From Aquanectria penicillioides (taxonomy: Eukaryota; Ascomycota; Sordariomycetes; Hypocreales; Nectriaceae): a stretch of DNA of 64,000 nucleotides. The position numbers and the translations under genes are program-made. The stretch covers positions 1,984,001 to 2,048,000 of the forward strand of contig PYIU01000007.1 in NCBI GenBank assembly GCA_003415625.1. The letters are read 5' to 3'. The notes beneath the pieces were generated by a model that worked only from the letters and a program-made list of their open reading frames with translations, was not told where the DNA came from and made no database searches. Below, one piece after another: positions 1-11,040 of the stretch; positions within the stretch are counted from its first letter, which is position 1, and every line of letters starts with the position of its first letter.

Positions 1-269
1 TAGTCTATGAGCTAGTTAGCAGATGGTTCAAAATGACAGGCATCTCAGATCATCAGCCGTACCATATCCAGAGCAAACAGGAAAATGCTGAGAACCAAGG
101 CGATAATAATAAAGGTCATTCTAAATCCAGAGGGGTAGTCGTCATCTTCTTTCGGCATGTCCTTCGAAATGAGCCGCTCGCCGTCTTGATGCCCATCCCA
201 ATTCATGTCGTAACCTGTTTTCCCTCCCTCAACAAGCTCATAGCCTCGCAAGGTCTTGGATGAGGCCAT
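1..269 (-). CDS. MFS drug-efflux-type transporter, 5' part only
   Basis: This is the N-terminal part of a major facilitator superfamily transporter whose remainder lies beyond the left edge of the window. Exon 1 runs from the ATG at 269 down to 63 and encodes a hydrophilic, acidic N-tail followed by the start of the first membrane helix, ending in ALDM. A 58-nt intron occupies 62-5 (GTACGG at the 5' end, CTAAC branch motif, ATAG at the 3' end). Exon 2 starts at 4 with ACTA, which would continue the helix as ALDM-T-I. That matches the LFALDMTIVA signature of DHA14-type (TRI12-like) multidrug/toxin efflux pumps. Such proteins usually have 14 helices and export drugs or secondary metabolites by proton antiport. 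Only about 70 residues are visible, so the substrate cannot be inferred. Confidence 0.75.
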
Positions 270-1749
270 AGTGACTGAGTATTGCCGCCTGGACGATTTT
301 TATGTGGTATTCTTTGTTTGGAGTCGGCTCTGGAGTTGATTTCGGGTGTCAAGTCTTGGGCGGAACTCGGACCTGGTCGGTTGGGTGAGATGGAACAGTC
401 GAGGTGTTGATTCAAGTCCGACTCCAAAACCGGAGGATTGCAAGCCACAGACATCTTTATAATTCAAGGTTAACAAATTTTCTTGCCAGAAGCTCGTCTT
501 GTGTGATTCTACCGTCCCATGACTGCCGCCGACAAGTTGCAAGGGCCCCCTTTTGCACATTGAATTGAAGCCGCTGACAACCTGCAAGGACCCCTGCACA
601 TCCCCGGGCGGCGTCCCCGGACCCCACTGGCCGGTGAACACAGGGCATGAAGCCCGGGAGGCCCTGACGTCTCAACCAATTGCTCAAGCATCAGCGATAC
701 CAACAGGTCCGATGGGATTGCCTGGCGCTGTGCTTGGGTTGCCGAGCTGAATATTCCCCAGTAAGTTTCATCATCTTGAAAAGCGCGTAGCCAAGCAGGC
801 CCCGCAAACCAACGCAGAATGGGCCCAGTCAGGGGTGCTATTTTGTGCCACTTCCACGAGAGGGGCTGGAAGACTGAAACTGGGCTCAAATCTGTTTGGT
901 CAGCCCTATATGAGCTCGACATAGAGATTTGAGGTTATCGCTAAGCATTGCGCAACACTAGGCACGGGCAGTTGCACACTTGAGGAGAAGAGTCTCCAGG
1001 AACTTAATCTATCGTCTACCCGCGCAGGGGATATTGGCTTCATCCTCAACCTCAAATCAGGCATGGACGCACGAGAGACGCACAGAGTGTGAAGGCCGCC
1101 ATCTGATTCTACCAGCGGCTACTCATCCTTACCTTGGCATGCCTAGCCCAGGCACAGCCTCAACGAGTCTAGAACGAGTTAAGATCTGGTAAAAAGATCT
1201 GAGAGAGACCATGGGTTTAACCGTCGTTGAATGGGGGTCACTGCGGAGCTAAGCCTTCCTTTGCATGGGTTGCTCGAGATTGTGCACAGTACCGCAGGGC
1301 AGAAAATGGTCGCCGCCGCCGCTGATGCAGACGCAGCGAGGGCGGCGATGTTTGATGCCGCCGCAGTCAGGTCGGCGAAGACCCACCCTCATCGCGCCCT
1401 CATTGCCGCAGGCCAGTAGGAAGCGACTGAAGTCGATTGGCCATGGAACGAAGCCAGTCTCTGCTCTCGATGCTTTGAACTCGACTCCTTGCTCACGAAG
1501 CCAAGCCCGATGACTCGGGGACTAAACAGGCCTTGTCGTTGGCTAATGCAGCCGCTAGTGGGACGTGGCGGTGCACAACTAAAAATCCCCACCAGCAGTG
1601 ACATCCACATGCGCACTTGGGCATTTGAAGCGGACATGACGATGACGGTCTTATCCGTCTCTCCTTGGCCAGATTCGTAGCCAATCGTGCATTCAAGTAT
1701 TTGTCGATTCAGCCTCGTCTAATCTACCATGCTCTTCAACCGTCGATGT
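270..1749. other. intergenic region, no gene recognised
   Basis: About 1.5 kb separates the start of the MFS gene from the 3' end of the kinase-like gene. It holds only short overlapping frames on both strands, none with a recognisable motif or supported splice structure. The part next to 269 must contain the MFS promoter. I see no repeat or RNA gene here. Confidence 0.5.
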
Positions 1750-2988
1750 CTACTCATTGCTCTCCCGCAAGGCTTGGAAATAAGAATGGCCGAGAGCCTC
1801 CCCTGCCGTATATCGATCCTAGAACCAAATTTAGCTCAACCCTCACTGTAATATTTCTGGTGCGGCGACTACTGACCTCATGATCAAACTGCAGCAACTT
1901 ATCCACGAAATCAATCGCCTCTTTGTTCGCAGTTTGCCAATTCTCAGGGGTGACAAAACTCGACCAGGGCTCCGGAGGGGTATATTCCAGCATCTCAACA
2001 TCATGTCTATCTAGCTCAATGTGGTATTTGCTGACGTAGTCTAGGAGCTTTTCACTGCCGAGGACTCGCGATATCTTCAGAAGCTGGTCAGAGCGACTAT
2101 TGCCGTGAAAAAAGGGCTCCTTTCGGAAGATCATTGACGCGACCATGGAACCAAGTGCCCACATGTCAAGACTCATGTCATACTTCTGAAAGTCAAGAAG
2201 AAGCTCCGGGGCCTTGAAGATTGATACGCGAACGCTATACTCTTTGCTGGGGCGATAGATCTCTGCTGAGCCCCAGCCAATGAGGCGTAGCTGGTGTGAG
2301 AGTAAACGACGGGTCCAGAATCTCAAATTAGATATCCACCTACCTTTTTATTTTGGTGATCAATGACAACGTTGTGTGGTCGAATATCTCGATGCATGAC
2401 ACGTCGACTGTGGCAGAATTGCAGTGCTTTGAGGAGCTCAAAAACGTAGTAGCGAATATCAGAGTCTCCGAATCGAGGAAATAGGGTGCGGAAGTCTGTA
2501 TAGTCGACGTATTCAAGTACTAGGCCGCTTTTTAAACCCTGGAGTATAGCACATTAGTATATGCTCAAGCCGCCATTAATGGGTTGGAGTAGAACCCGAA
2601 TGTCCTCTACTACATCTACAAGCGAGATGATGTTTGCCCCCCGGAAAGCCGTCTGAGGATTTTGATCTCGCGCTGGATTTTCTCCTGGTTTCTTTCCTTG
2701 AACACCTTGAGAGCGCATTCTTTACTGCGGACAGCATCGTTGCACTTAAACACAAGCGCGTATTTCCCCTTCCCTATAACCTGCTTCATTAGCTTCTACC
2801 TTCCTCATTCGTGCCAATTAACCCATAAGAAAGTACCGATTTGACGTGAGATTTGATAATTGTTCAACACAATCTCTTCTAAACCACGATGGATTAGGAT
2901 GCGCATTTCATTTGGTCAAGTACAGGACTGTTGGCTTACCTAGGTTCACTTCTGGTGCATGGCCAAGGCCAGGAATTGGCGCGGACAT
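1750..2988 (-). pseudogene. CK2-alpha-like protein kinase, decayed (frameshift, DWG changed to GWG)
   Basis: This is a casein kinase II catalytic-subunit-like gene in six exons: 2988-2940, 2878-2837, 2773-2596, 2538-2344, 2290-1877 and 1818-1750. All five introns have GT..AG ends and matching phases. Visible kinase motifs are the glycine loop GKGKYALVF, the ATP lysine in ALKVFK, a catalytic loop HRDIRPHN (CK2 normally has HRDVKPHN), and CK2 hallmarks TDFR, SLDMWALG and IFRKEPFF. Two defects stand out. First, exon 3 needs one extra base at the C6 run 2637-2642 (between SGG and NII, where CK2 reads GGPNI); as written it hits a stop. Second, the metal-binding Asp of CK2's DWG is Gly (codon 2276-2278), and the activation segment is about two residues short before FKAPELL. 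With the missing base the product would be about 315 residues, near the normal CK2-alpha length. It could be a pseudogene or an expressed pseudokinase with a sequencing error. The Gly change is independent of the frameshift. Confidence 0.82.
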
Positions 2989-4477
2989 TTTTTAAAACCC
3001 TGGAGTAATCCAAACTAGAAAATCGTGGATCAAAGACGTCTTTTTCTCAAATTCTCACTCTCTTTCGTGTCATTGTATTCATCAAGAGCCAAATACAAGG
3101 ATGCGGCTAAATACTGCCCTCGCCAAGAAGGCTTATGTAAGAATTAGGAACCTGTGGTTGCATATGACGACTGGCGTTTTACGTAAGATTATTTGAACTC
3201 GCAACAGAAAATGATCAGTAGAGTAAATCAATGCCCATCATATCTTTCTTCATTCGAATATCTATTTCGTCCTGGCAACCTACGAGGGTATAATCTCGCT
3301 GGTTTGTGTAGAGAGCATCTGGGCGACGACATAACTCACATCTCACTTATCTAACGCCCTGTCCAGAAGCTCGACTCCCTGTTTAGTTGGCCAACGCTTG
3401 AAGGCTGGGGCCAGAAAACGGCACAAATCCTAATCAAGTGCATTGTGGAATATTCATGAAGCATAGGGATTGAAAGAGCCTACGGCGGGGAAATCCGGAG
3501 AGCCAGGTCATTTCAATCGGAAAATTAAGTCAAACCTAGTTCAAGGGGCATTGTGATAATGCCTGAGCGATAAATTGATGGCCACGGCTCCCTACGCCTT
3601 CTGATCATGCAATCAAATTTATGTCTATTCCACTCCTTTCAAATTAACCCACGAGAGAGTCTATGGCGTATGCATTGTTTATCTCGGTACCAACAAAAAG
3701 GTCCCGAGTGCATAGACATTCAAAGTTGTGGAGGGACAAGGTTCGGGGTAAAGGAGGACCAATTCTTCCGTAGACGGAGAGTCCCAGATCGGGTGATGTT
3801 AGAGAGCAGACATAATAGCCAACACTTTCCGCAAGATTTGGCAGGTGGTCATTACTTTCCAAAAGCTTTCAAGAAGGCTGAATTGGACGCGAGATCGGCT
3901 TCTGTGGATGTTCCCGGGACACCTTCCTTTAAGAAGTACGAGCTGGCGTAATGGATTGTGCATTCAGAGTAATATGGTTCATGTTGGAGGCTATCTCGGA
4001 ACGAGAGAAAGCCTGAGCATAGGCTTCCTCTCATCAACTGCTGGAGTTTAAAACAAAGGAATTGGAGCACATAATCTCTGCTTGAAGTATGAGCCTCTGT
4101 TGTGTCTATAATACTCGTCTCATTCCTCACATATGGGTGAACAATACAAACTCTATAAGATAGTCAAACCTTGATTTACAATTATTAAGCTGAAAGCGTT
4201 GTAACTATGATAATAAATGCTAAAATCAAATACTTTGAACCAAGAAAACAGGGGGCTTCGTTTTCCCTTCGTTGGTTTGTATTATCAATATTAGACCATT
4301 GAGTGAGCTAATATATAGATACTACCCAAAGCATGTCTAATCTTCCTCTAATCTATGTTAGTGTTCTCAATTGATCAATGTCCCGCCTGAGACTGACCGA
4401 GGGAAGAGTAAAACGAAGCAGATTTTATTGGCCATTATTGACAGCTAATTGGATGGTTCCGCCACATGAGTGTTGGC
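2989..4477. other. AT-rich intergenic region with unsupported short frames
   Basis: About 1.5 kb lies between the kinase-like gene and the PigL_N gene. It includes a 114-codon frame on the plus strand (3607-3951) and two adjoining frames on the minus strand (4130-3852 and 3862-3644). Neither strand gives a family I recognise, and they overlap each other, so at most one could be real. The minus pair could be remnants of an exon pair of a broken gene. The remainder is AT-rich and featureless. Confidence 0.4.
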
Positions 4478-5875
4478 TTAACGCTTTGGTGAAGTGCTAT
4501 CTGACCTGCGTTCCAGGGACTCTGGAGACATCGTCGTGGCAGGAGATTTGGATTGAAGTTTCATGCCTGGCCCATAGCGATTCTTGAACTTCCCATCAGG
4601 TGCCATCTTGGTGGTATTCTCATGAATTGGAAGTGTGTTTTCTCGTAATGGCGAGCTATTCGATTCAGTCCTTGGGATGCTGACGCTCGCAATGTCTCGT
4701 GAGATCTGTTGGATCGACTCATCACTAAAGTGCCCCCCGAGCTGCCTGTGTCTGTCACCGAATCCGTGGTTTTTCCCATGGACTACTTGCCCTGTGGTTG
4801 ATACAATGTATTGAACGTTCTCATTGCCCTTGGAATAGTTGTCAATGATGGTGATCGCGTTTTTCTTCAAGTGAGTATCCATTTGAGCACAGATTTCTCT
4901 GCATTGCCGGTTTGTTTCCCACTCCACCCGCAGTCTTGTGAGGTCCTCAAAGTCTTCTGGAGAAGACATTTTATTCTTCATCTTGTTGACAATCTGATCG
5001 AGTATGGTTTGCATATGCTTTTCCAGATTTCCAGATGCGAGATTGAGGCTATCCTTGCACCCCTGTAGTCCCTCGTTGATAATCGCCTCAGGCAAAGGAT
5101 TTTGATGACTGAGTCCTGGAGTGTTCGGAGTATGAGATAGGTGTTCAAGCTGGATTTGATCGATGTAATCGGAAAGCTGGGCACAAATCTGTATAAAATT
5201 TTCCGTGCTGAGTCGTTCGTCCCGTAAACGTTGTAACTCTGCGCCATCTGATTCCTTTTTTGGGATGTTGTCTTCCATTATCATCTCGAGAGTTTCGTTG
5301 ATGTCTTGCAGGTGTTCATCGAGTTTAAGTTTAGTGCTTTCTGCTTCTTTTTGATACACCTTGAGATTTTCGCTGGTAGCGGAGGATTTTTGACTATTTT
5401 ACCAAAGTCAGGAATGAGTTACAGACATATTACCAAGTACAAGAGATATAACTGCTTACAGATTTGCGTGAGTAAGTGCGAGATGAAGAGTAGACTTGTA
5501 AGTAGCCAGAAGCTGGGAAAAACCATCGATATCGGCGCCCATGAATCTCATAGTCACCCAGTCTCGAATGCTTGTCCGGTTGCCACCAGACCGGGACGAA
5601 TGCTTGAGGATTTCCTTACGGAAGTCCTCACACACGTCTCTACACCGCCTTAAAAGAGCCTCAAGCTTTGAAAAGTCTTCATCCACATCCTTGTCGACTG
5701 TGGCCTCGACGCTGCAAAGGACTCCGTTCAGATCATCTAGTGCGCCGAGAAGAGTGCGGATCCTTCTGTTATGAGACTGGAAACTCTGGATCGTTTGGCA
5801 GAGTGTCGTGATGGACTGAATTGCTAGGCCAGCCAAAGTCACGGCCCCGGAGGCAAGGCCCACGGCTTCTGCCAT
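4478..5875 (-). CDS. PigL_N / Helo-like N-terminal domain protein
   Basis: This gene has two exons, 5875-5460 and 5393-4478, split by a 66-nt intron (GTAAGC..TAG) that joins phase 2 to phase 1 cleanly. The product is about 443 residues. Residues 1 to about 110 (starting MAEAVGLASGAVTLAGLAIQS, with a leucine-rich helical pattern and a DDLNGVL segment) match the fungal PigL_N/Helo-like N-terminal domain. That domain occurs at the front of many fungal STAND-type proteins and in azaphilone-cluster protein L. After the intron comes a long charged helical region, probably coiled coil, and then a Ser/Pro-rich disordered tail. There is no NACHT, ankyrin or WD40 effector part, so this is a short stand-alone version. 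Such proteins are often annotated as 'azaphilone pigments biosynthesis cluster protein L N-terminal domain-containing'. No polyketide genes lie nearby, so a pigment role is not implied. Helo-like domains can act in fungal cell-death signalling, but nothing here shows that. Confidence 0.72.
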
Positions 5876-8800
5876 CGTGTTATTGGCCTTCCTGCCAGTC
5901 GTGAAGTATTGTGGGTGAGGACAAGTTACACGGCGAGACTCGGGATTTCGCGAAGTTTATGACCTCGATGGGGCGGCTAATCGAAACGTGCGGGCTCCAA
6001 TCAGATGCCAAGCAGAAGGACGACAATTGACCATGCAATCCTGCCGCGGGATACGAGACTAACGAGGTTATCGTTGAAGACCATATCCGTCACGTGTGGC
6101 TGTCACATCGCCAGCTCGGAGCTCCATCCCTTGAACCGAGCTTTGGATCCGTTCAAGGTGAGCTCGTTTACGCATACATCCCATTTAGGTCATGCTCAAG
6201 GGGATAGAAGGACAGTATTCCCTTTGTAGGAAATAAGGCTTTTAATAGACCTCAACATATATGCATCCCTTGTGTAATTACGCATGTCAAATCCTCAGCA
6301 TACGGTAGCCAATAAGTTCTGTGAGACTTATCCTAGCCCAAAGACTTCTGATTTGACTACCCCACAACCTTCGTTTTGCGACAAAATTTTGTGCAAAATG
6401 TACGGTTGGTTGACTTAGAGGAAACAAACGCGATGAGTTGCGTTTGGTGGCTAAGAAAAAGGGTCCTAATGGGAGGAACTGGGGGGCCACACTACTGACT
6501 CTAGTAGTTATTATGTTTGTACTTGTAGAAATGATGTTTTCTTTCTATCAATGTGGACGTTTATGTGTATTGTGTATGGGAAGAGGTCAGTCAGTCATGC
6601 GATTGATGGTAGGGCGAGCTTTGTGCCAAACCGGAAGGGCAAATGCGTTATAAATCAACTCTACCACGGAGTACTATGCCTAGAAAATCTTGAAAGTAAA
6701 GGTTCTGATATGAACAGATCATTCATGTTGTAGTAGCCGGAGAGGTGCCATATTTGTGAAGGTATTTGGTATTTCATCCAAGTTAAACACTACACAGCAT
6801 GACAACTTCATCCTTTTTGAACGAGTACTACGCAAATAAGTATTCGAAGAAGCGTAAATGTTACCAAAAGAGAACAAAGCCCTCTTCACAGAGCTTAGTA
6901 TTAAGTTGTCTTGAGCCTCTCTCTCCCAATCTCTTTCAGCCCTTCCGCATTTGATCAGACCGAATCCTCCAGCCTGTCTATGGAAGAGAATCTGTTTTCA
7001 ATACCAAGAATTCCATTACTTTCGCTGCCTATGTGAATGAGGTCTTCTTGTCGCTTGGCCTAGATGCCTTGAACCAAAAGTTACATCTTGGTGAGTGGTA
7101 ATAGTAAACAGACTCGCCATACATATATGGAAGCTCAAAATCCATCACAACGGATATATACTCAAGTGTATTCATGATTGTCGCAATACTATAAAAAATA
7201 TGAAAATCTAGAGGTCTGGGTAGAGTGCCTGTGGCATGAGCTAATATCTAACAAAGACTAGTGCGAAATGAAGCATGTTCCTAAACATTTGAACATCTTG
7301 TTGCTGATGCCCAAATTCGAGCATGTGGTAAATAAAGTTTCTCAATTCAGGTCGCCAATTGACAGATGTATATAAGCCACTATCAAAAAAGAAAGGTTCG
7401 AGAGAAGAAATCAAAGGAGTCGCTAAATCCACTTCAAACGCCGAGACACCCATCGACGTTGTGGCTGCAACTTGAACGGCCTTCTTACCCCGAACCCTAA
7501 GATCAGCCATGAATATTCCGCATCTTTTGGGGGACGTTCTGTATTTGGTCTTGTGGAGCAAAGTAACAACTATCTGCCTATTATGTAGAGCACGAGCAGC
7601 AAAGAGGGTATTTTTGTGAATGGGCAAGTCTAATCGGGTGCTCCTCGTCCACGGCGAACGCAAGCAGCCTGTATGTGTCACTACGAAGATACCAGTGTCA
7701 TGCAATTTGACCAACTAGGCTCGCGTGGAAGGCTCTCCTAATCAAGCCTGGGCGGCGCGTATCTCGGTGATTGCAGTGAAGCTATGCTTACAACTCGGCG
7801 TCGTTTCAATCTCACCTCTTAATCTACTCCTATCCTGTTAAGTTATCGAATTGCGTAATTTTTCTCCTTAAGAAGAAATAAACCCTTGCCCTCTCTCACG
7901 GATCAGCATTCCGCTCCAACGCGTGGAGACTTTTCCCCGAATTGTCCACTCGTTTGTACGTAAGGGACCGACCGGATGGTCACAGGGATGTTCAAGAGAC
8001 GGCAGGTGTCGCAAGTCGTAGGCTTCAGGTCGCGCCTCAGGCGCCAAGTCAATAGGACGTTATAGTCGCCACTTTGCTCAGGGACGAGTCCATTCTCGGA
8101 GCAAGGGAGGGGAGCAGGTTGGCTAGCCAGGTGGAGGAGAGATGTGGAGGCTATGGTGCGTGGGTTAAATTTTAGTCAAAGCTGATGGTATGGCGAGTGA
8201 AACTGCTGGGATTGAGAGTGTCCCTGGCGCTGTACGGTAGCCATATTGTGAAAACTAGTGGAGTGCACGGGTGAGACAGGCCGCGGACGATGACTAGTGG
8301 TGATGGGGGAGATGTGGGGCAGAGAGCGAAGCTTTTGAATGGCGCCGAAGGGGTGTAGAAGCTTGCAACTTGGCGTGCAGCGAAGGCGTTTCTAGAATGG
8401 CGGTAGGGAGACGGCGGGCCGTCTACGTACAGTAGCTGCTAATGTAATTAGGCTGATGGAAGACAAGACAAGCAAAGTAGATTCAGGTGAGAGAGTCGAG
8501 GCGTGCCGCGGTCCGTAAACTTTACCTTAGAGCTAAGTCCTACACTATTGGATGTCGTATGGGCAAAGAGTGTTGGAGTGTCAGCCTTTTTTCATACACA
8601 CATTGAGAACTGAACCCTGCCCAATTCGGTCATCTTTATTTGGTGGATGAGCCAGGTCACTCAACCAATCTTCACGAAAGTCAAGTCTGGCTGAGCCAAG
8701 ACAAGACAAGTCCGAGCCCAGCCCCAGTAGAGGGTATCCCCTACCAGAGCAATATTGGGTCGATTGAGGCGGAGTTATTGCCGACTACATTCGCAGTTGC

Positions 8801-11040
8801 TGGTCGTCGTTGGCGGCGTCGGGTATTCACCCACTCCCTTCTTTTGCCACACCTTTCTCCGTTCGTAACCCTTGTAGGCAAGAGACACAGTGTGGCATGG
8901 CCCAGAGTGACTTCCAGCGGCCCCGGCCCTAGCCCTTCCCCAAAAGCACACGCCAGCCAACCACAGCACTTGCCGCTACAACCACTAACGACCGCTGTAA
9001 CCCTGGGGGCGACCACACCTATTCCGATCCCCTGGCATCGCCGCAACGCTTCCACACCCCAGTCCACCACCTTTTACTTCCCTTCCGGAAAAGCCACTTC
9101 AGCTAAAGAAAGACACAAATGACAGAGTGTAAAAAGCTCCGACTCGATGTGCTCCTTGGTCACGCCATTATTACAGATCGATTCAAGAACACGATTCTTT
9201 CCCCCCCTGTCCGCCCCCTCTGGCTTCTTCCCATGCAACCCTTCTCCGCACGAGCCAAGTTGGCCCCTGGCCCTTGTCTTCTCCAACAAACCTCACCTCA
9301 CTGCTTTCTGTTATGTAAAATACTCCTCCCCCAGATCTTCATCCCCGCACCCTCCAATTTTTATCAAGTAACTCGTACGTACTGACAACTGCGAAACCGT
9401 CAACTCGTCCCCCAAAGAGGCACATTCAGACCCGTAATCCACCGTACCTTATCTACGTGGAGCCATCTGTTATTGCCCCTTTATTGCTGACTCCGTAGAT
9501 TGCAAGCGATGGACGGCCCGGGGTTATTGAGACTCACAAGTATCCGAGGTTGTGGACGGATGGGGGAGGTGCAAACCTGTCTGAGGCCTGGACCTGGGCC
9601 TGGTACATTGCTCCTTTGCTCGATGCAATGTATGATCCTGTGCTGTCGCGCCATGCGATAGTGACAACGACCCTTGAACTAGAGGAAGCTAGACGACGGC
9701 ACAATTTCTTGGCGCACCTCGGTTCTTTCCCGCACTTCCGGTCCCCTTTGACATTCGGCTGCTACGGATGGGACAGTTGGTGATTTTAATCTCATGTCTT
9801 GTCTTCTTCAGCTGTGCGAGGATCACTCTTCATTGCGTTGAAGTGTCGACGCTACAACAAACACGTGAGCGTGGCTACTCACTACCGACATGTTGAACAA
9901 ACATGAATATCCACCCCCAGATCCAGGATCCAGTGCATTGGGGGAGGGGTCCGCTGCCCGCTCTTTACTTACGTGCATGGTTCAATACCGGAGAAGCTTG
10001 GCTCTTGTCTCAATATCCGCAAAGAGCCAAAGATCCAACAGTCCAAGGAGCCTTTTAGAGTATTTGATTTGCTACGAGGAGCAGCTCACTAGGTGACGCC
10101 GACGAACATGAAATCGCGGGCCGTCAATTCACGTTATTCTCTTAACTGTCGGAAACCACAATGTACGCGCAGATTTTCTATGCCAGCCTCGGAGTCTGCT
10201 TTAATGCAACGCCTGCCTCCCCGGATTCAACACAGCATCACATCTCTATTCACGGTTATTATTAAGTCTCTCCACTATTCTCACATTTCCAATTCCCGTC
10301 ATCAAGTAAAAGAAACCGGGAATCTCTGTCCCCATTCACTTCTCGTAGCCTAGTACATCGGACTTTGGCAGAGTGTTATTCATTACCTCACCTGGCCATC
10401 GATCCCTGAATCCGCCCCACGCCGCGCGCAAAGGGCGTGGTCCCACTTGTCGTGCCCGTGGAAGCCATGTTATGTTAAAGGGCGTGGTTTGCAAGGCGTA
10501 AATGACAAAACGTTAAAGTGTTCTTATATTCCTATGGTCCTGTTTGCGTATTCTATCGTCCTCCTTGGAGATTTCTCTTGAAACCCCAACATCGATTGCT
10601 AGCTTCTCCCAATTTCCCCAACGATAACCCCCTGGACACCGCCGCCTATCATTTGCTCAGGCCTTCCTCCATTCCCATTTTAGAACCATCCAATGCTATA
10701 CCTCTTGCCTCAAGGCCAACACGATCTCGGAACCAAGATTGGGGCGTGCAAGGTCATCGCTCCATGTCATATCAAGCGAAACCATACAAGGACTGAGACA
10801 AGATAATACGTGGACGTGTTTTCCATTTCAAGCAGCTTACAGCATATGGTATCTAGGTGAAAACAGCCTGCACGGCAACAACGCATAACCCCAGGGCTTC
10901 CTCCAAACCCCTGATAACTTGCTACTGCTGCCGATCGCAACGAAGGCAAGAAAATGAGTCAGAGGACGCCTAAAAAATCTACACACGCACGCAAATGAAT
11001 GTTTAACTCTCACTTCCACGCGCAATTCCATGCACTCCCT
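5876..11040. other. 5-kb gene-poor region
   Basis: This stretch lies between the start of the PigL_N gene and the 3' end of the amino-acid permease. It holds one moderately long minus-strand frame (7241-7714, listed separately) and many short chance frames. From about 5.9 to 7.7 kb it is AT-rich; beyond that GC rises. No transposase, RNA gene or tandem array is visible. Confidence 0.45.
7241..7714 (-). CDS. hypothetical ORF, 157 codons, doubtful
   Basis: This uninterrupted minus-strand frame sits inside otherwise AT-rich sequence, which makes a chance frame of this length somewhat unlikely. The middle reads as an ordinary globular protein, with segments such as MADLRVRG, VSAFEVDL and WRPELRNFIY, but I do not recognise the family. 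The end, LHFALVF followed by GTTAGA, could be an exon boundary, so the true gene may be spliced. There is no signal peptide or membrane segment. It could be a fragment of a broken gene. Confidence 0.2.
   Translation of the reverse strand: MVKLHDTGIFVVTHTGCLRSPWTRSTRLDLPIHKNTLFAARALHNRQIVVTLLHKTKYRTSPKRCGIFMADLRVRGKKAVQVAATTSMGVSAFEVDLATPLISSLEPFFFDSGLYTSVNWRPELRNFIYHMLEFGHQQQDVQMFRNMLHFALVFVRY

Noticed and set aside
3607..4130. Overlapping frames on both strands between the kinase-like and PigL_N genes
   Set aside because: They exclude each other, carry no recognised motif and could not be joined by convincing introns.
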